DNA of 64,000 nt. Source: Flaviaestuariibacter flavus. GTDB taxonomy: Bacteria; Bacteroidota; Bacteroidia; Chitinophagales; Chitinophagaceae. This document shows, one piece after another, positions 11,884 to 18,920 of this stretch; within the stretch, counting starts at the first letter, position 1, and every line of letters begins with the position of its first letter. Below the pieces are notes generated by a model. It was not told the DNA's origin. It saw only the letters and a program-made list of their open reading frames with translations, and ran no database searches. Location: the NCBI RefSeq assembly GCF_004337505.1, contig NZ_SJZI01000042.1, positions 480,346 through 544,345 on the forward strand, given 5' to 3'. The translations under genes and the position numbers were made by a program.

Positions 11884-12309
11884 ATGAACTGTATGCTACC
11901 CTCTGGAAAACGCTACGTGGCGTACGTAGAGGATGATGAAGATGATGTGGAGCTCTTTCGCGAGGTGGCCGGTGCCGCCGGACTGGAGGTGATCTCCTTC
12001 CCCAACGGGCAGGAGCTGCTGCATAGCCTTAACGATTCGCCTGCTTCACTTCCCTGCCTGATTCTCCTGGACCTGCAGAATCCTGTCATCACGGGACCGG
12101 AAACCTATGCCCGCCTGCAGGCCGACGAGCGCTTCAGCCAAGTGCCGGTCAAATACTTTTCCAACTCCTCCGAGCTGATGATCCGCGAATCGCGCGATAC
12201 GCCGGGCATCGAGCTCATCACCAAGCCCGACATCTACAGCGAGTGGCGGGTACTCGTGGATCGCCTCCACACCTTCTGCCTGGAGCAGCGCAGCGTCGAC
12301 CCGGTGTAG
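11884..12309 (+). CDS. Receiver-only response regulator
   Basis: A 141-residue stand-alone CheY-like receiver. It has the acidic cluster VAYVEDDEDDVELFRE (~13-28), the phospho-acceptor Asp in LILLDLQNP (~60), a Ser/Thr switch segment KYFSNSSE and the conserved Lys in LITKPDI (~117). There is no output domain, so it probably acts in a phosphorelay or binds a partner protein. ATG at 11884 was chosen because the receiver fold begins about 10 residues later; ATG at 11893 is also possible. It is followed 86 bp later by a second receiver of the same class, so the pair may be co-transcribed or arise from duplication. The usual Pro after the phospho-Asp loop is kept (QNP), but the Met found in most relatives (NMP) is replaced. 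Confidence 0.85.
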   Translation: MNCMLPSGKRYVAYVEDDEDDVELFREVAGAAGLEVISFPNGQELLHSLNDSPASLPCLILLDLQNPVITGPETYARLQADERFSQVPVKYFSNSSELMIRESRDTPGIELITKPDIYSEWRVLVDRLHTFCLEQRSVDPV

Positions 12310-12395
12310 CCCGGCCGGTTTCGTCTTGCCTCCGGGCCCTTTCGCCGACCTTTCCCTTTCATTAACAGGCCGTTTGCGGACCTTTGCCGGTGACT

Positions 12396-12827
12396 ATGAA
12401 AAATGATCTTCACCAGCATACCATCGTTTATATGGACGATGACCAGGACGACCTCCAGCTGCTCCGCGAGGCCATGGATCGCTTCGACGGTGATTACCAG
12501 CTCCTCGACGCCGCCGATGGTATCGAAGGACTCGAGCTGCTGCAGCGCCTCAAAGCGGGCCACGAGCTGCCCTGCCTCATCGTGCTCGATATCAACATGC
12601 CGCGCATGGACGGCCGCCGCACCTTCCAGCAGATCCGCAAGGACCCGGCCCTTGCCCACATTCCCATCGTGATCTTCAGCACCTCCAATTCAGAGCTCGA
12701 CAAGCTCTTCTTCCGCGGCAAGAACGTGGAATACATCACCAAGCCCGTTCACTTCAACTCCCTGGTGGAAGTGGCGGAGCGGATGCTGCAGACCTGTCAT
12801 GAGGCGAAGGTGCAGGTGCACAGATAA
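12396..12827 (+). CDS. Receiver-only response regulator
   Basis: A 143-residue CheY-like receiver without output domain. Acidic residues MDDDQDDLQLLREAM (~13-27), phospho-acceptor Asp in LIVLDINMPRMDG (~65), the switch residue in VIFSTSNSE and Lys in YITKPVHF (~119) are all in place. Start ATG at 12396; the upstream TTG extension adds only four residues. It follows a similar receiver at 11884-12309. Such small receivers are common in Bacteroidota next to hybrid kinases, but no kinase is adjacent here, so its partner is unknown. Its stop codon is immediately followed by a D-family word array and then a terminator. Confidence 0.88.
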   Translation: MKNDLHQHTIVYMDDDQDDLQLLREAMDRFDGDYQLLDAADGIEGLELLQRLKAGHELPCLIVLDINMPRMDGRRTFQQIRKDPALAHIPIVIFSTSNSELDKLFFRGKNVEYITKPVHFNSLVEVAERMLQTCHEAKVQVHR

Positions 12828-12829
12828 TC

Positions 12830-12855
12830 TCTGATGTGAGATGTCTGATGTGAGA
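12830..12855. repeat. Family D word array, left arm
   Basis: Degenerate 7-mers in register: TCTGATG, TGAGATG, TCTGATG, TGAGAAA. This arm is inverted relative to 13308-13335, with the four-helix-bundle gene between them. Confidence 0.85.
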
Positions 12856-12876
12856 AATGACGCCAGATGGATGTTT

Positions 12877-12902
12877 AAAACCGCAGCATTCTCTGCGGTT
12901 TT
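12877..12902 (+). terminator. Intrinsic terminator after the response regulators
   Basis: 10-bp stem (12877-12886 with 12893-12902), 6-nt loop, followed by a short T run. Confidence 0.85.
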
Positions 12903-12951
12903 TCTATTGTTTGACGGTTAGCGCAACGCTAGGTTTGGAGAAAGTTAAATC

Positions 12952-13314
12952 ATGGATAGGAGACAGCTGGAACGGCGTACACGCCGTTTTAACGTAGATG
13001 TGATCCGGGTGTGCCGGCAGTTACCCCGGGATCCCGCAGGTTGGGAAATTGCAAAACAGTTGATCCGGTCATCCGGATCGGTAGGCGCAAATCATCGCGC
13101 TTCCGGGCGTGCCAAATCCAGGGCCGATTTTATCTACAAAATCGAGGTCGTTTTGGAAGAAGCTGACGAATCACTCTACTGGCTGGAAGTAATCCGGGAA
13201 GCTGAATTGTATGTTGGCCCCGAACTGGAACGGCTGATAGCGGAAGCAAATGAACTTACCGCAATTTTTACCGCCACATCGAAATCTGCGAAAGCAAACG
13301 CTTCGAACATCTGA
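12952..13314 (+). CDS. Four-helix bundle protein (S23 / IVS-encoded protein family)
   Basis: A 120-residue all-helical protein of the four-helix-bundle family first found inside 23S rRNA intervening sequences and related in fold to the accessory variability determinant (Avd) of diversity-generating retroelements. The family core is clear: IAKQLIRSSGSVGANHRAS (~37-55), KSRADFIYKIEVVLEEADESLYWLEVI (~58-84) and the C-terminal helix ELERLIAEANELTAIFTAT. Typical members are 115-130 residues; this one is full length. The biochemical role is unknown. The gene is enclosed by inverted D-family word arrays (12830-12855, 13308-13335), and its stop codon (13312-13314) lies inside the right array. AT content is higher than in neighbours, which fits an acquired cassette. 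Confidence 0.92.
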   Translation: MDRRQLERRTRRFNVDVIRVCRQLPRDPAGWEIAKQLIRSSGSVGANHRASGRAKSRADFIYKIEVVLEEADESLYWLEVIREAELYVGPELERLIAEANELTAIFTATSKSAKANASNI

Positions 13315-13335
13315 CATCAGACATCAGACATCTTA
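13308..13335. repeat. Family D word array, right arm, containing both stop codons of two convergent genes
   Basis: Exactly four 7-mers: CATCTGA, CATCAGA, CATCAGA, CATCTTA. The stop of the four-helix-bundle gene (13312-13314, TGA) and the stop of lpxD on the other strand (13317-13319) both fall within it, two bases apart. Confidence 0.9.
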
Positions 13336-14372
13336 GCAGCAGAAAGCTGCTTCACAATTTTTTCCAGCTCATAAATCCGCTTTTCCAGCTCCGGGAGGTT
13401 GCGGAAGACAGCCTGGGAGCGGAGCGCGCTTGTGTAGTCGGCGGCGGGGGAGCCGGTGACCGAGGAGAAGGGTTCTTTGAGTGATTTGGAGACGCCGCTC
13501 TGGGCATTGATGCGCGAGCCGTCGGCGATCTGGATGTGGCCCACGAGGCCGGCCTGCCCGCCGATCATGACGTTGGCGCCGATCTTGGTGGAGCCCGAAA
13601 CGCCGGCCTGGGCCGCGATGACGGTGCTGTGGCCGATCTCCACGTTGTGGGCGATCTGTATCAGGTTGTCGAGCTTGGCGCCCGCCTTGATGACCGTGGA
13701 GCCCATCGTGGCGCGGTCGATCGTGGTGTTGGCACCCACCTCCACGTTGTCTTCGATCACCACGTTGCCGATCTGGGGTACCTTTTTAAAGGAGCCGTCG
13801 GCCTGGGGCGCAAAGCCGAAGCCGTCGCCGCCGATGACCGTGCCGGCATGGATCACCACCTGGTTGCCCAGGATGCAATCATGATAAACCTTCACACCGG
13901 GGTGGAGGATGCAGTTGGCGCCGATCACCACGTTGTCGCCGATAAAGGTGCCGGGGAAGATCTTGGTGCCCGCGCCCACGTTCACGTTTTCGCCGATATA
14001 GGAGAAGGCGCCCACGAATACGTCGGTGGACATCTTCGCGCTCGGGGCGATAAAGCTCGGTTGCTGGATACCCTTCATTTGCTGCGTCGCCATCTCCTGG
14101 TACTTGCTCAGGAGCTGCGCAAAGGCGCTGTAGGCATCGGCCACGCGGATAAGGGTGGGCGTCACCGGCTGGCGGAGCTCGTAGGTCTCGTTGATGATAG
14201 CGATGGATGCACCGGTGGAATAGAGGAAATCCTCGTATTTAGGGTTGGCAAAAAAGGTCAGCTGGCCTTCCTGCGCCTCCTCGATCTTGCCAAACGAAGA
14301 CACGACGGCATCGGCATTCCCCTCAATTTTCCCGTTGAGCAATATAGAGATCTGGGCGGCGGTAAACTGCAT
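13317..14372 (-). CDS. lpxD: UDP-3-O-(3-hydroxyacyl)glucosamine N-acyltransferase
   Basis: Third step of lipid A synthesis: transfers a 3-hydroxyacyl chain from ACP to the 2-amino group of UDP-3-O-acylglucosamine, in the cytoplasm. 351 residues, normal length. An N-terminal uridine-binding domain (~1-100, [14 protein letters not shown]) precedes a left-handed beta-helix of hexapeptide repeats (~105-320: [20 protein letters not shown] and on). The catalytic His is in [10 protein letters not shown] (~242), and the [12 protein letters not shown] motif is present. A C-terminal helix ([18 protein letters not shown]) fits the ACP-binding helix. The last four residues (MSDV) and stop codon are encoded by the D-family word array. 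The usual lpxC/fabZ partner is not adjacent; here the gene stands alone. Confidence 0.97.
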   Translation of the reverse strand: MQFTAAQISILLNGKIEGNADAVVSSFGKIEEAQEGQLTFFANPKYEDFLYSTGASIAIINETYELRQPVTPTLIRVADAYSAFAQLLSKYQEMATQQMKGIQQPSFIAPSAKMSTDVFVGAFSYIGENVNVGAGTKIFPGTFIGDNVVIGANCILHPGVKVYHDCILGNQVVIHAGTVIGGDGFGFAPQADGSFKKVPQIGNVVIEDNVEVGANTTIDRATMGSTVIKAGAKLDNLIQIAHNVEIGHSTVIAAQAGVSGSTKIGANVMIGGQAGLVGHIQIADGSRINAQSGVSKSLKEPFSSVTGSPAADYTSALRSQAVFRNLPELEKRIYELEKIVKQLSAAKMSDV

Positions 14373-14375
14373 GTT

Positions 14376-14480
14376 TTAAAAGTAAAAAGGAAAAGTTCAA
14401 AATTCAAAAAAAGCCTGCCTGTACAAGTTGGTCCTGCGCGTCAAAAGCTTTTGCCTTTTGCCTTTTGAATTCTGACTTTA
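14376..14480. repeat. Family E word arrays, inverted pair between lpxD and HD hydrolase
   Basis: Left arm 14376-14412 (AAAAGTA, AAAAGGA, AAAGTTC, AAAATTC words) and right arm 14441-14480 (GCTTTTG, CCTTTTG, CCTTTTG, AATTCTG), 7-bp period. The HD gene stop (14478-14480) is at the end of the right arm. The same words recur at 60780-60862. Confidence 0.8.
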
Positions 14481-15692
14481 TCTCAGGTGGCAAAGGTAAT
14501 ACTTTTTGACAGGGGCCGATAGCTGGTGGTGGATGAGCGCATTGTCGACCTGCGAGATGTCAGTGACGGTACCATCCTTGAACAGCACCCGGATCCGCTC
14601 GTCGTAGGGGTTATAGGTGGTGTTCTGTGCCTCGCCGGTGAACACGAAATAGGCGGCTTCGGCAACCGAAATCCCCAGCCGGGCGGCCACTTCGGCGCGC
14701 AGTCCGGCCACGTAGGCCTCGTCGAAGGGCTCGCCCTGGAACTTCACCTTGAGCAGCTTCCGCTCTACCAGCCCCTTGCACAACCTTGACAAAACTTTAT
14801 CGAAATGGCCGCACCAGTTCTTGATGGAGCAGAGCACGTCGGTGTCGTCCAGCTGGGCAAAGCGCTCCAGGTGGCGGATGAAGTTGCCGTCGGGCTGATG
14901 CTCCTTCAGGAAAAAGTCGAGGTTATTGGACACTGCATTGAGCTCGATGCCGGCCGCGATGAGCTCTCCGGCCCGCTCGATGATGCGCACCAGCATCTTT
15001 TCGGCCGCCACTACCGCCTTGTGCAGGTACACCTGCCAGTACATAAGGCGGCGGGCCACCAGGAATTTTTCTACCGAATAAATAGCCTTTTCCTCGATCA
15101 GCAGCTCGCCGTTGTACACGGTGAGCATCTTGAGGATGCGGTCGTAGCCGATGACGCCTTCCGAAACGCCGGTGAAAAAGGAGTCGCGCGTGAGGTAGTC
15201 CATCCGGTCTACGTCGAGCTGCCCCGATACGAGCTGGTGCAGGAATTGCTTCGGGTACTCGCCGCGGAAGATGGCCATCGCCGTTTCGAGCTGCCCATCC
15301 AGCTGCTCGTTGAGCAGCTGCAGGATCAGGTCGGATATCTCCTCGTGGTGCACGCCCTTGATCAGTTTGCGCTCCAGCGCGTGCGAGTAGGGGCCGTGGC
15401 CGATATCGTGGAGCAGGATGGCGATCCGGGCGCCCTGCTCTTCGTCGCGGGTGATCTCCACGCCTTTGTTGCGCAGCTCGGCGAGCGCCAGCCCCATCAG
15501 GTGGTAGGCGCCGAGCGAGTGGTGCAGGCGGGTGTGCACAGCGCCGGGGTATACCAGCGAGGCAAAGGCCATCTGGTGAATGCGGCGCAGGCGCTGGTAG
15601 TAGGGGTGGGAAATGATCTCGAAGATCAGCGGGTCATCCACCGTGATGAATCCGTACACGGGGTCGTTGATGATCTTGCGGACATAGGCCAT
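14478..15692 (-). CDS. HD-domain phosphohydrolase (dGTPase-like/SAMHD1-like family)
   Basis: A 404-residue cytosolic HD-superfamily hydrolase. Metal-binding motif: His in TRLHHSLGAYHL (~54-65), the His-Asp pair in AILLHDIGHGPYSH (~92-105) and a later Asp in QLDVDRMDYLTRDSFF (~155). The arrangement, DPVYGFI near the start and the YQRLRRIHQ segment (~32-40) place it with the broadly distributed HD proteins related to dGTP triphosphohydrolases and SAMHD1; the substrate is not known for this bacterial branch. It is transcribed divergently from porX, with a perfect -7 box 20 bp upstream of its ATG. No N-terminal signal; no regulatory domain beyond the HD region. Confidence 0.9.
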   Translation of the reverse strand: MAYVRKIINDPVYGFITVDDPLIFEIISHPYYQRLRRIHQMAFASLVYPGAVHTRLHHSLGAYHLMGLALAELRNKGVEITRDEEQGARIAILLHDIGHGPYSHALERKLIKGVHHEEISDLILQLLNEQLDGQLETAMAIFRGEYPKQFLHQLVSGQLDVDRMDYLTRDSFFTGVSEGVIGYDRILKMLTVYNGELLIEEKAIYSVEKFLVARRLMYWQVYLHKAVVAAEKMLVRIIERAGELIAAGIELNAVSNNLDFFLKEHQPDGNFIRHLERFAQLDDTDVLCSIKNWCGHFDKVLSRLCKGLVERKLLKVKFQGEPFDEAYVAGLRAEVAARLGISVAEAAYFVFTGEAQNTTYNPYDERIRVLFKDGTVTDISQVDNALIHHQLSAPVKKYYLCHLR

Positions 15693-15711
15693 GCGGAAAA
15701 CGTTAAGGGAT

Positions 15712-15719
15712 CAAAAATA
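15712..15719 (-). promoter_or_regulatory. -7 promoter box of HD hydrolase (TATTTTTG)
   Basis: Exact TAnnTTTG match on the minus strand, 19 bp from the ATG, implying a leader of roughly a dozen bases. Confidence 0.65.
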
Positions 15720-15752
15720 GGGCGGTACGTGACTACATTTGGAGAGACAAGG

Positions 15753-15838
15753 ATAATATTCAATATACAATGCTCAATGTTCAAATTTCAGGTGGGCCTC
15801 CCTTGTGCCTTGTATATTGAACATTGAATATTGAGCAT
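15753..15838. repeat. Family B word arrays, inverted pair in the HD / porX divergent region
   Basis: Left arm 15753-15790 has words ATATTCA, ATATACA, ATGCTCA, ATGTTCA, AATTTCA; the complement of the right arm (15810-15838) has ATGCTCA, ATATTCA, ATGTTCA, ATATACA. The same words appear in a shuffled order. Family recurs at 40167-40257. Confidence 0.88.
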
Positions 15839-15874
15839 TTTTTTCCGGTGCAGCCGGTTTTTAGGAGTAGCATT

Positions 15875-17431
15875 ATGGCAGTAGCAAAGATACTTTGGGT
15901 AGACGACGAGATCGAGAGCCTGCAATCGCAGAAGAAGTTTCTCGAGAACAAGGGTTATGACGTGCAGACGCTCACCAACGGCTTCGACGCGATCGACTAT
16001 ATCAAGGAGCACCCCGTGGACGTGGTGCTGATGGACGAAACGATGCCGGGCCTCACCGGCCTCGAAACCCTGGCCAAGATCAAAGAGTACAACGACCAGA
16101 TACCGGTGGTGCTGATCACCAAGAACGAGACCGAGAACCTGATGGACGAAGCCATCGGCTCGCAGATCTCCGACTACCTGATCAAGCCCGTGAATCCCAA
16201 CCAGGTGTGGCTGTCGCTCAAAAAGATCATCGACAACCGCCGCCTCGTGGCCGAGAAGACCACCACGGCCTACCAGCAGCAGTTCCGCAACCTCTTTATG
16301 GCCCTCAACTCCAACCCTGACTTCAATGAGTGGATGGGCATTTATAAGGAGCTGGTACGCTGGGAGCTGAGCCTGCAGCAAAGCGATTCGCCGGAGATGC
16401 AGGAAGTGCTCCAGAGCCAGAAAAGCGAGGCAAACACTGAATTCTTCAAATTCATCTCCCGTAATTATACGGACTGGCTGTCGCCCAAAGCCAAGGAGCG
16501 GCCCGTGATGAGCCACACGTTGCTTAAGGACAAGGTATTCCCGCAGCTGCAGAAGGGCACGCCGCTCTTCTTCCTGCTGATCGACAACCTGCGCTTCGAC
16601 CAGTGGCGCGCCATCCAGCCCATTTTCGCCGAGAGCTTCCGCATCCTCGAAGAAGACACGTTTTACAGCATCCTGCCCACGGCCACGCACTACGCGCGCA
16701 ACGCCATCTTCGCCGGCTCGCTGCCCATCGATATCGAGCGCAAATTCCCGCAGCAGTGGAAGAACGACGACGAAGAGGGCGGCAAGAACATGAGCGAGGA
16801 GGAGTTTCTCCGCGCCAACCTCAAGGCGGCCGGCAAGGGCGATCTCAAGGTGTCGTATACCAAGGTGCTCAACAACCAGGCGGGCCTCGAGCTCGTGGCC
16901 AACGTGCACAACCTGCTGCACAACGACCTCAACGTGATCGTGTACAATTTCGTGGACATGCTCTCCCATGCCCGCACCGAGATGGAGGTGCTCAAGGAAC
17001 TCGCGGGCGATGAGCAGAGCTACCGCTCCGTAACGGTATCGTGGTTCACGCACTCGCCGCTTTACCAGGCGCTCAAGAAGATCGCCGACAAGGGCATCCG
17101 CATCGTGCTGGCCACCGACCACGGCTCGGTGCGTGTAAAGACCCCCGTGAAGGTGATCGGCGACAAGCAAACCACCACTAACCTGCGCTACAAGCACGGA
17201 CGCAACCTCAATTACGATCCGAAGGAGGTGCTGGCCTTCCGCGACCCGAAAGAGGGCGGGCTGCCTTCACCCACGATCAACTCGAGCTACATCTTTGCCG
17301 GCGAGGACACCTTCCTGTGTTACCCCAACAACTACAACCACTACGTTAATTATTACCGCAACACCTTCCAGCACGGCGGCGTTAGCCTCGAGGAGATGAT
17401 CGTGCCGGTCATTCAAATGGTGTCGAAATAG
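15875..17431 (+). CDS. porX: T9SS regulator PorX (receiver + PglZ alkaline-phosphatase-fold domain)
   Basis: PorX is the response regulator of the PorXY system that controls type IX secretion in Bacteroidota. 518 residues, the usual length. Residues 1-120 are a receiver: ILWVDDEIESLQSQ, phospho-Asp in VVLMDETMPGLTG (~54), switch residue in VVLITKNE, Lys in YLIKPVNPNQ. A helical linker (~125-205) leads to a PglZ domain of the alkaline phosphatase superfamily (~210-518: LLIDNLRFDQWR, SILPTATHYARN, LATDHGSVRV, YKHGRNL, near-C-terminal QHGGVSLEEMI), with metal-ligand Asp/His/Thr residues in place. Published work on PorX proteins assigns phosphodiesterase activity to this domain. Start ATG 15875; the upstream in-frame stretch is repeat DNA. 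porY is not in the window. Confidence 0.96.
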   Translation: MAVAKILWVDDEIESLQSQKKFLENKGYDVQTLTNGFDAIDYIKEHPVDVVLMDETMPGLTGLETLAKIKEYNDQIPVVLITKNETENLMDEAIGSQISDYLIKPVNPNQVWLSLKKIIDNRRLVAEKTTTAYQQQFRNLFMALNSNPDFNEWMGIYKELVRWELSLQQSDSPEMQEVLQSQKSEANTEFFKFISRNYTDWLSPKAKERPVMSHTLLKDKVFPQLQKGTPLFFLLIDNLRFDQWRAIQPIFAESFRILEEDTFYSILPTATHYARNAIFAGSLPIDIERKFPQQWKNDDEEGGKNMSEEEFLRANLKAAGKGDLKVSYTKVLNNQAGLELVANVHNLLHNDLNVIVYNFVDMLSHARTEMEVLKELAGDEQSYRSVTVSWFTHSPLYQALKKIADKGIRIVLATDHGSVRVKTPVKVIGDKQTTTNLRYKHGRNLNYDPKEVLAFRDPKEGGLPSPTINSSYIFAGEDTFLCYPNNYNHYVNYYRNTFQHGGVSLEEMIVPVIQMVSK

Positions 17432-17462
17432 ATCTCAGATCCGAGATCTCGGATCTGAGGTC
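17431..17462. repeat. Family C word array after porX
   Basis: 7-mers GATCTCA, GATCCGA, GATCTCG, GATCTGA, GGTCTAA. It begins on the last base of the porX stop codon and runs into the next gene's -7 box. Confidence 0.85.
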
Positions 17463-17470
17463 TAAATTTG
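17463..17470 (+). promoter_or_regulatory. -7 promoter box (TAAATTTG) four bases before a start codon
   Basis: Exact TAnnTTTG match ending 4 bp before the ATG at 17475. With normal spacing, transcription would start within about two bases of the ATG, predicting a leaderless mRNA. Confidence 0.6.
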
Positions 17471-17474
17471 CCGC

Positions 17475-17837
17475 ATGAAGTACACGCAGAATACCCTCGA
17501 TAAGATCGAAGGCATTGCCGAAGAGTCGGGCTATATCGTGCGCTATGAGCGCGGGTCTTTCCAAAGCGGCTTCTGTATCCTGGAAGACAGGAAAGTGGTG
17601 GTGCTCAACAAGTTCCTGCCGCTTGAGGGCCGCATCAACACCATGGTCGACCTCATTCCGCAGTTGAAGGTGGATGTTGACACGCTGACTCCCGAAAGCA
17701 AGAAGTGGTTTGCCGAGATCATGGGCCGCTACCGTGCCGCGCAGCAGGAAGAAATGGATTTTAAAGCAGAGGCCCCAGGTAGCGAAAACACCCCGGCTGC
17801 AGAAGAAAAAGAAGGTTCGGAACCGCAAAGTGAATAA
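17475..17837 (+). CDS. Conserved hypothetical protein (120 aa)
   Basis: A soluble 120-residue protein: MKYTQNTLDKIEGIAEESGY, then FCILEDRKVVVLNKFLPLEGR and a helical stretch TPESKKWFAEIMGRYRAAQ, ending in an acidic, low-complexity tail (PAAEEKEGSEPQSE). No signal peptide, membrane segment or catalytic motif seen. It follows porX on the same strand with only a word array and its own apparent promoter between them. Proteins of this type occur after porX-like or tRNA-modification genes in related bacteria as far as I recall, but I cannot assign a function. The tail may be dispensable. Confidence 0.8.
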   Translation: MKYTQNTLDKIEGIAEESGYIVRYERGSFQSGFCILEDRKVVVLNKFLPLEGRINTMVDLIPQLKVDVDTLTPESKKWFAEIMGRYRAAQQEEMDFKAEAPGSENTPAAEEKEGSEPQSE

Positions 17838-17868
17838 GAAAAGAAGTGGATACGCGAAGTTTTTACGC

Positions 17869-17896
17869 AAATGGTCCCGGCATACCGGGACCATTT
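17869..17896. terminator. Hairpin terminator after the 17475 gene
   Basis: Perfect 12-bp stem (17869-17880 with 17885-17896) with loop CATA. Arms begin and end with A/T triplets, but no long T run follows. Confidence 0.65.
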
Positions 17897-17973
17897 CAAT
17901 TACATCTTAGCATAACGCTTTTTCAACTTCTTTTCTTCGAGGTTCCGACCCTTCTTTAACTTAATTTGCCTTC

Positions 17974-18750
17974 ATGTCGGCACCGAAGCTCTCCTTCACT
18001 TTCCTCGGAACCGGTACCTCTTCCGGGGTGCCGATGATCGCCTGCGGCTGCGCCGTGTGCACCTCGCCCGACGCGAAAGACAAGCGCCTGCGCAGCGCCC
18101 TGCTGGTGGAGTCGGATACCACCACGCTGGTGGTGGACACGGGCCCCGACTTCCGCTACCAGGCCCTCCGCGCCGGTATGCGCCGCCTCGACGCGGTTGT
18201 GTTCACGCATCCCCACAAAGACCATATTGCCGGCCTCGACGACGTGCGGGCTTTTAACTACTTCCAGGGTACGGCCATGCCGATCTACGCCAACGAAATG
18301 ACCCAGGAAGCGCTCGTGCGCGAGTTTGCCTACGCTTTTGCCGATCATAAATACCCGGGCGTGCCCAACCTCGAGCTGCGCAGCATCGGCGCCGAACCCT
18401 TTACGGTGGGCGACATCCCGGTGCTGCCCGTGGAAGTATGGCACCTGCGGATGCCGGTGCTGGGCTTCCGCTTCGGCAGTTTCACCTATATCACCGACGC
18501 CAACCGCATCGAACCGGAAGAAAAGGAAAAGATCCGCGGCTCCGAAGTGCTGGTGGTAAACGCGCTCCGCCACGAGAAGCACATCTCGCACTACAACCTT
18601 GAAGAAGCCATTACGCTGGTGCGCGAGCTCGGCATTCCCAAGGCCTATTTCACCCACATCTCCCACCAGCTAGGACGGCACGAAGACGTCGAAAAAGAGC
18701 TGCCCGAAGGCATTCACCTGGCTTATGACGGACTTTCAATAGTGTGCTAG
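17974..18750 (+). CDS. MBL-fold metal-dependent hydrolase (PhnP-like)
   Basis: A 258-residue metallo-beta-lactamase-fold hydrolase. Near the start it has FLGTGTSSGVPMIACGCAVC, with the Cys-rich segment typical of PhnP-like phosphodiesterases; then VVDTGPDFRYQ, the metal motif FTHPHKDHIAGLDD (~76-89), a later His in VEVWHLRMP (~155), Asp in YITDANRI (~175) and His in LRHEKHISHY. PhnP hydrolyses cyclic ribose phosphate in phosphonate catabolism, but no phn genes are near, so the substrate is open. ATG at 17974 follows TTAATTTG, a 7/8 match to the -7 box. The last codon and stop lie inside an F-family word array. Confidence 0.9.
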   Translation: MSAPKLSFTFLGTGTSSGVPMIACGCAVCTSPDAKDKRLRSALLVESDTTTLVVDTGPDFRYQALRAGMRRLDAVVFTHPHKDHIAGLDDVRAFNYFQGTAMPIYANEMTQEALVREFAYAFADHKYPGVPNLELRSIGAEPFTVGDIPVLPVEVWHLRMPVLGFRFGSFTYITDANRIEPEEKEKIRGSEVLVVNALRHEKHISHYNLEEAITLVRELGIPKAYFTHISHQLGRHEDVEKELPEGIHLAYDGLSIVC

Positions 18751-18885
18751 TTTGCTAAAATTTAGAAAAAGGGTGAGGTAAACTTCGCGGTCTTAATTAA
18801 AGGCGACGGGGATATGTTCAAACGTAGGCTTTGCGGTAGGTAACAGGCATTCGCACACCAGCAAACTAGCACATTAGCACATTCT
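18742..18885. repeat. Family F word arrays, inverted pair after MBL hydrolase
   Basis: Left arm 18742-18765 (GTGCTAG, TTTGCTA words) contains the MBL stop codon. Right arm 18852-18885 (AGCAAAC, TAGCACA, TTAGCAC) is the inverted set. About 85 bp of unremarkable sequence lie between. Confidence 0.75.
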
Positions 18886-18920
18886 CCTCCTATCTTCGCG
18901 CCGCACATAACGATTGCTAT

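Noticed and set aside
12830..13335. CRISPR array suspected from regular short repeats
   Set aside because: Repeats are 7-8 bp, degenerate and without spacers of constant size; no cas genes in the window.
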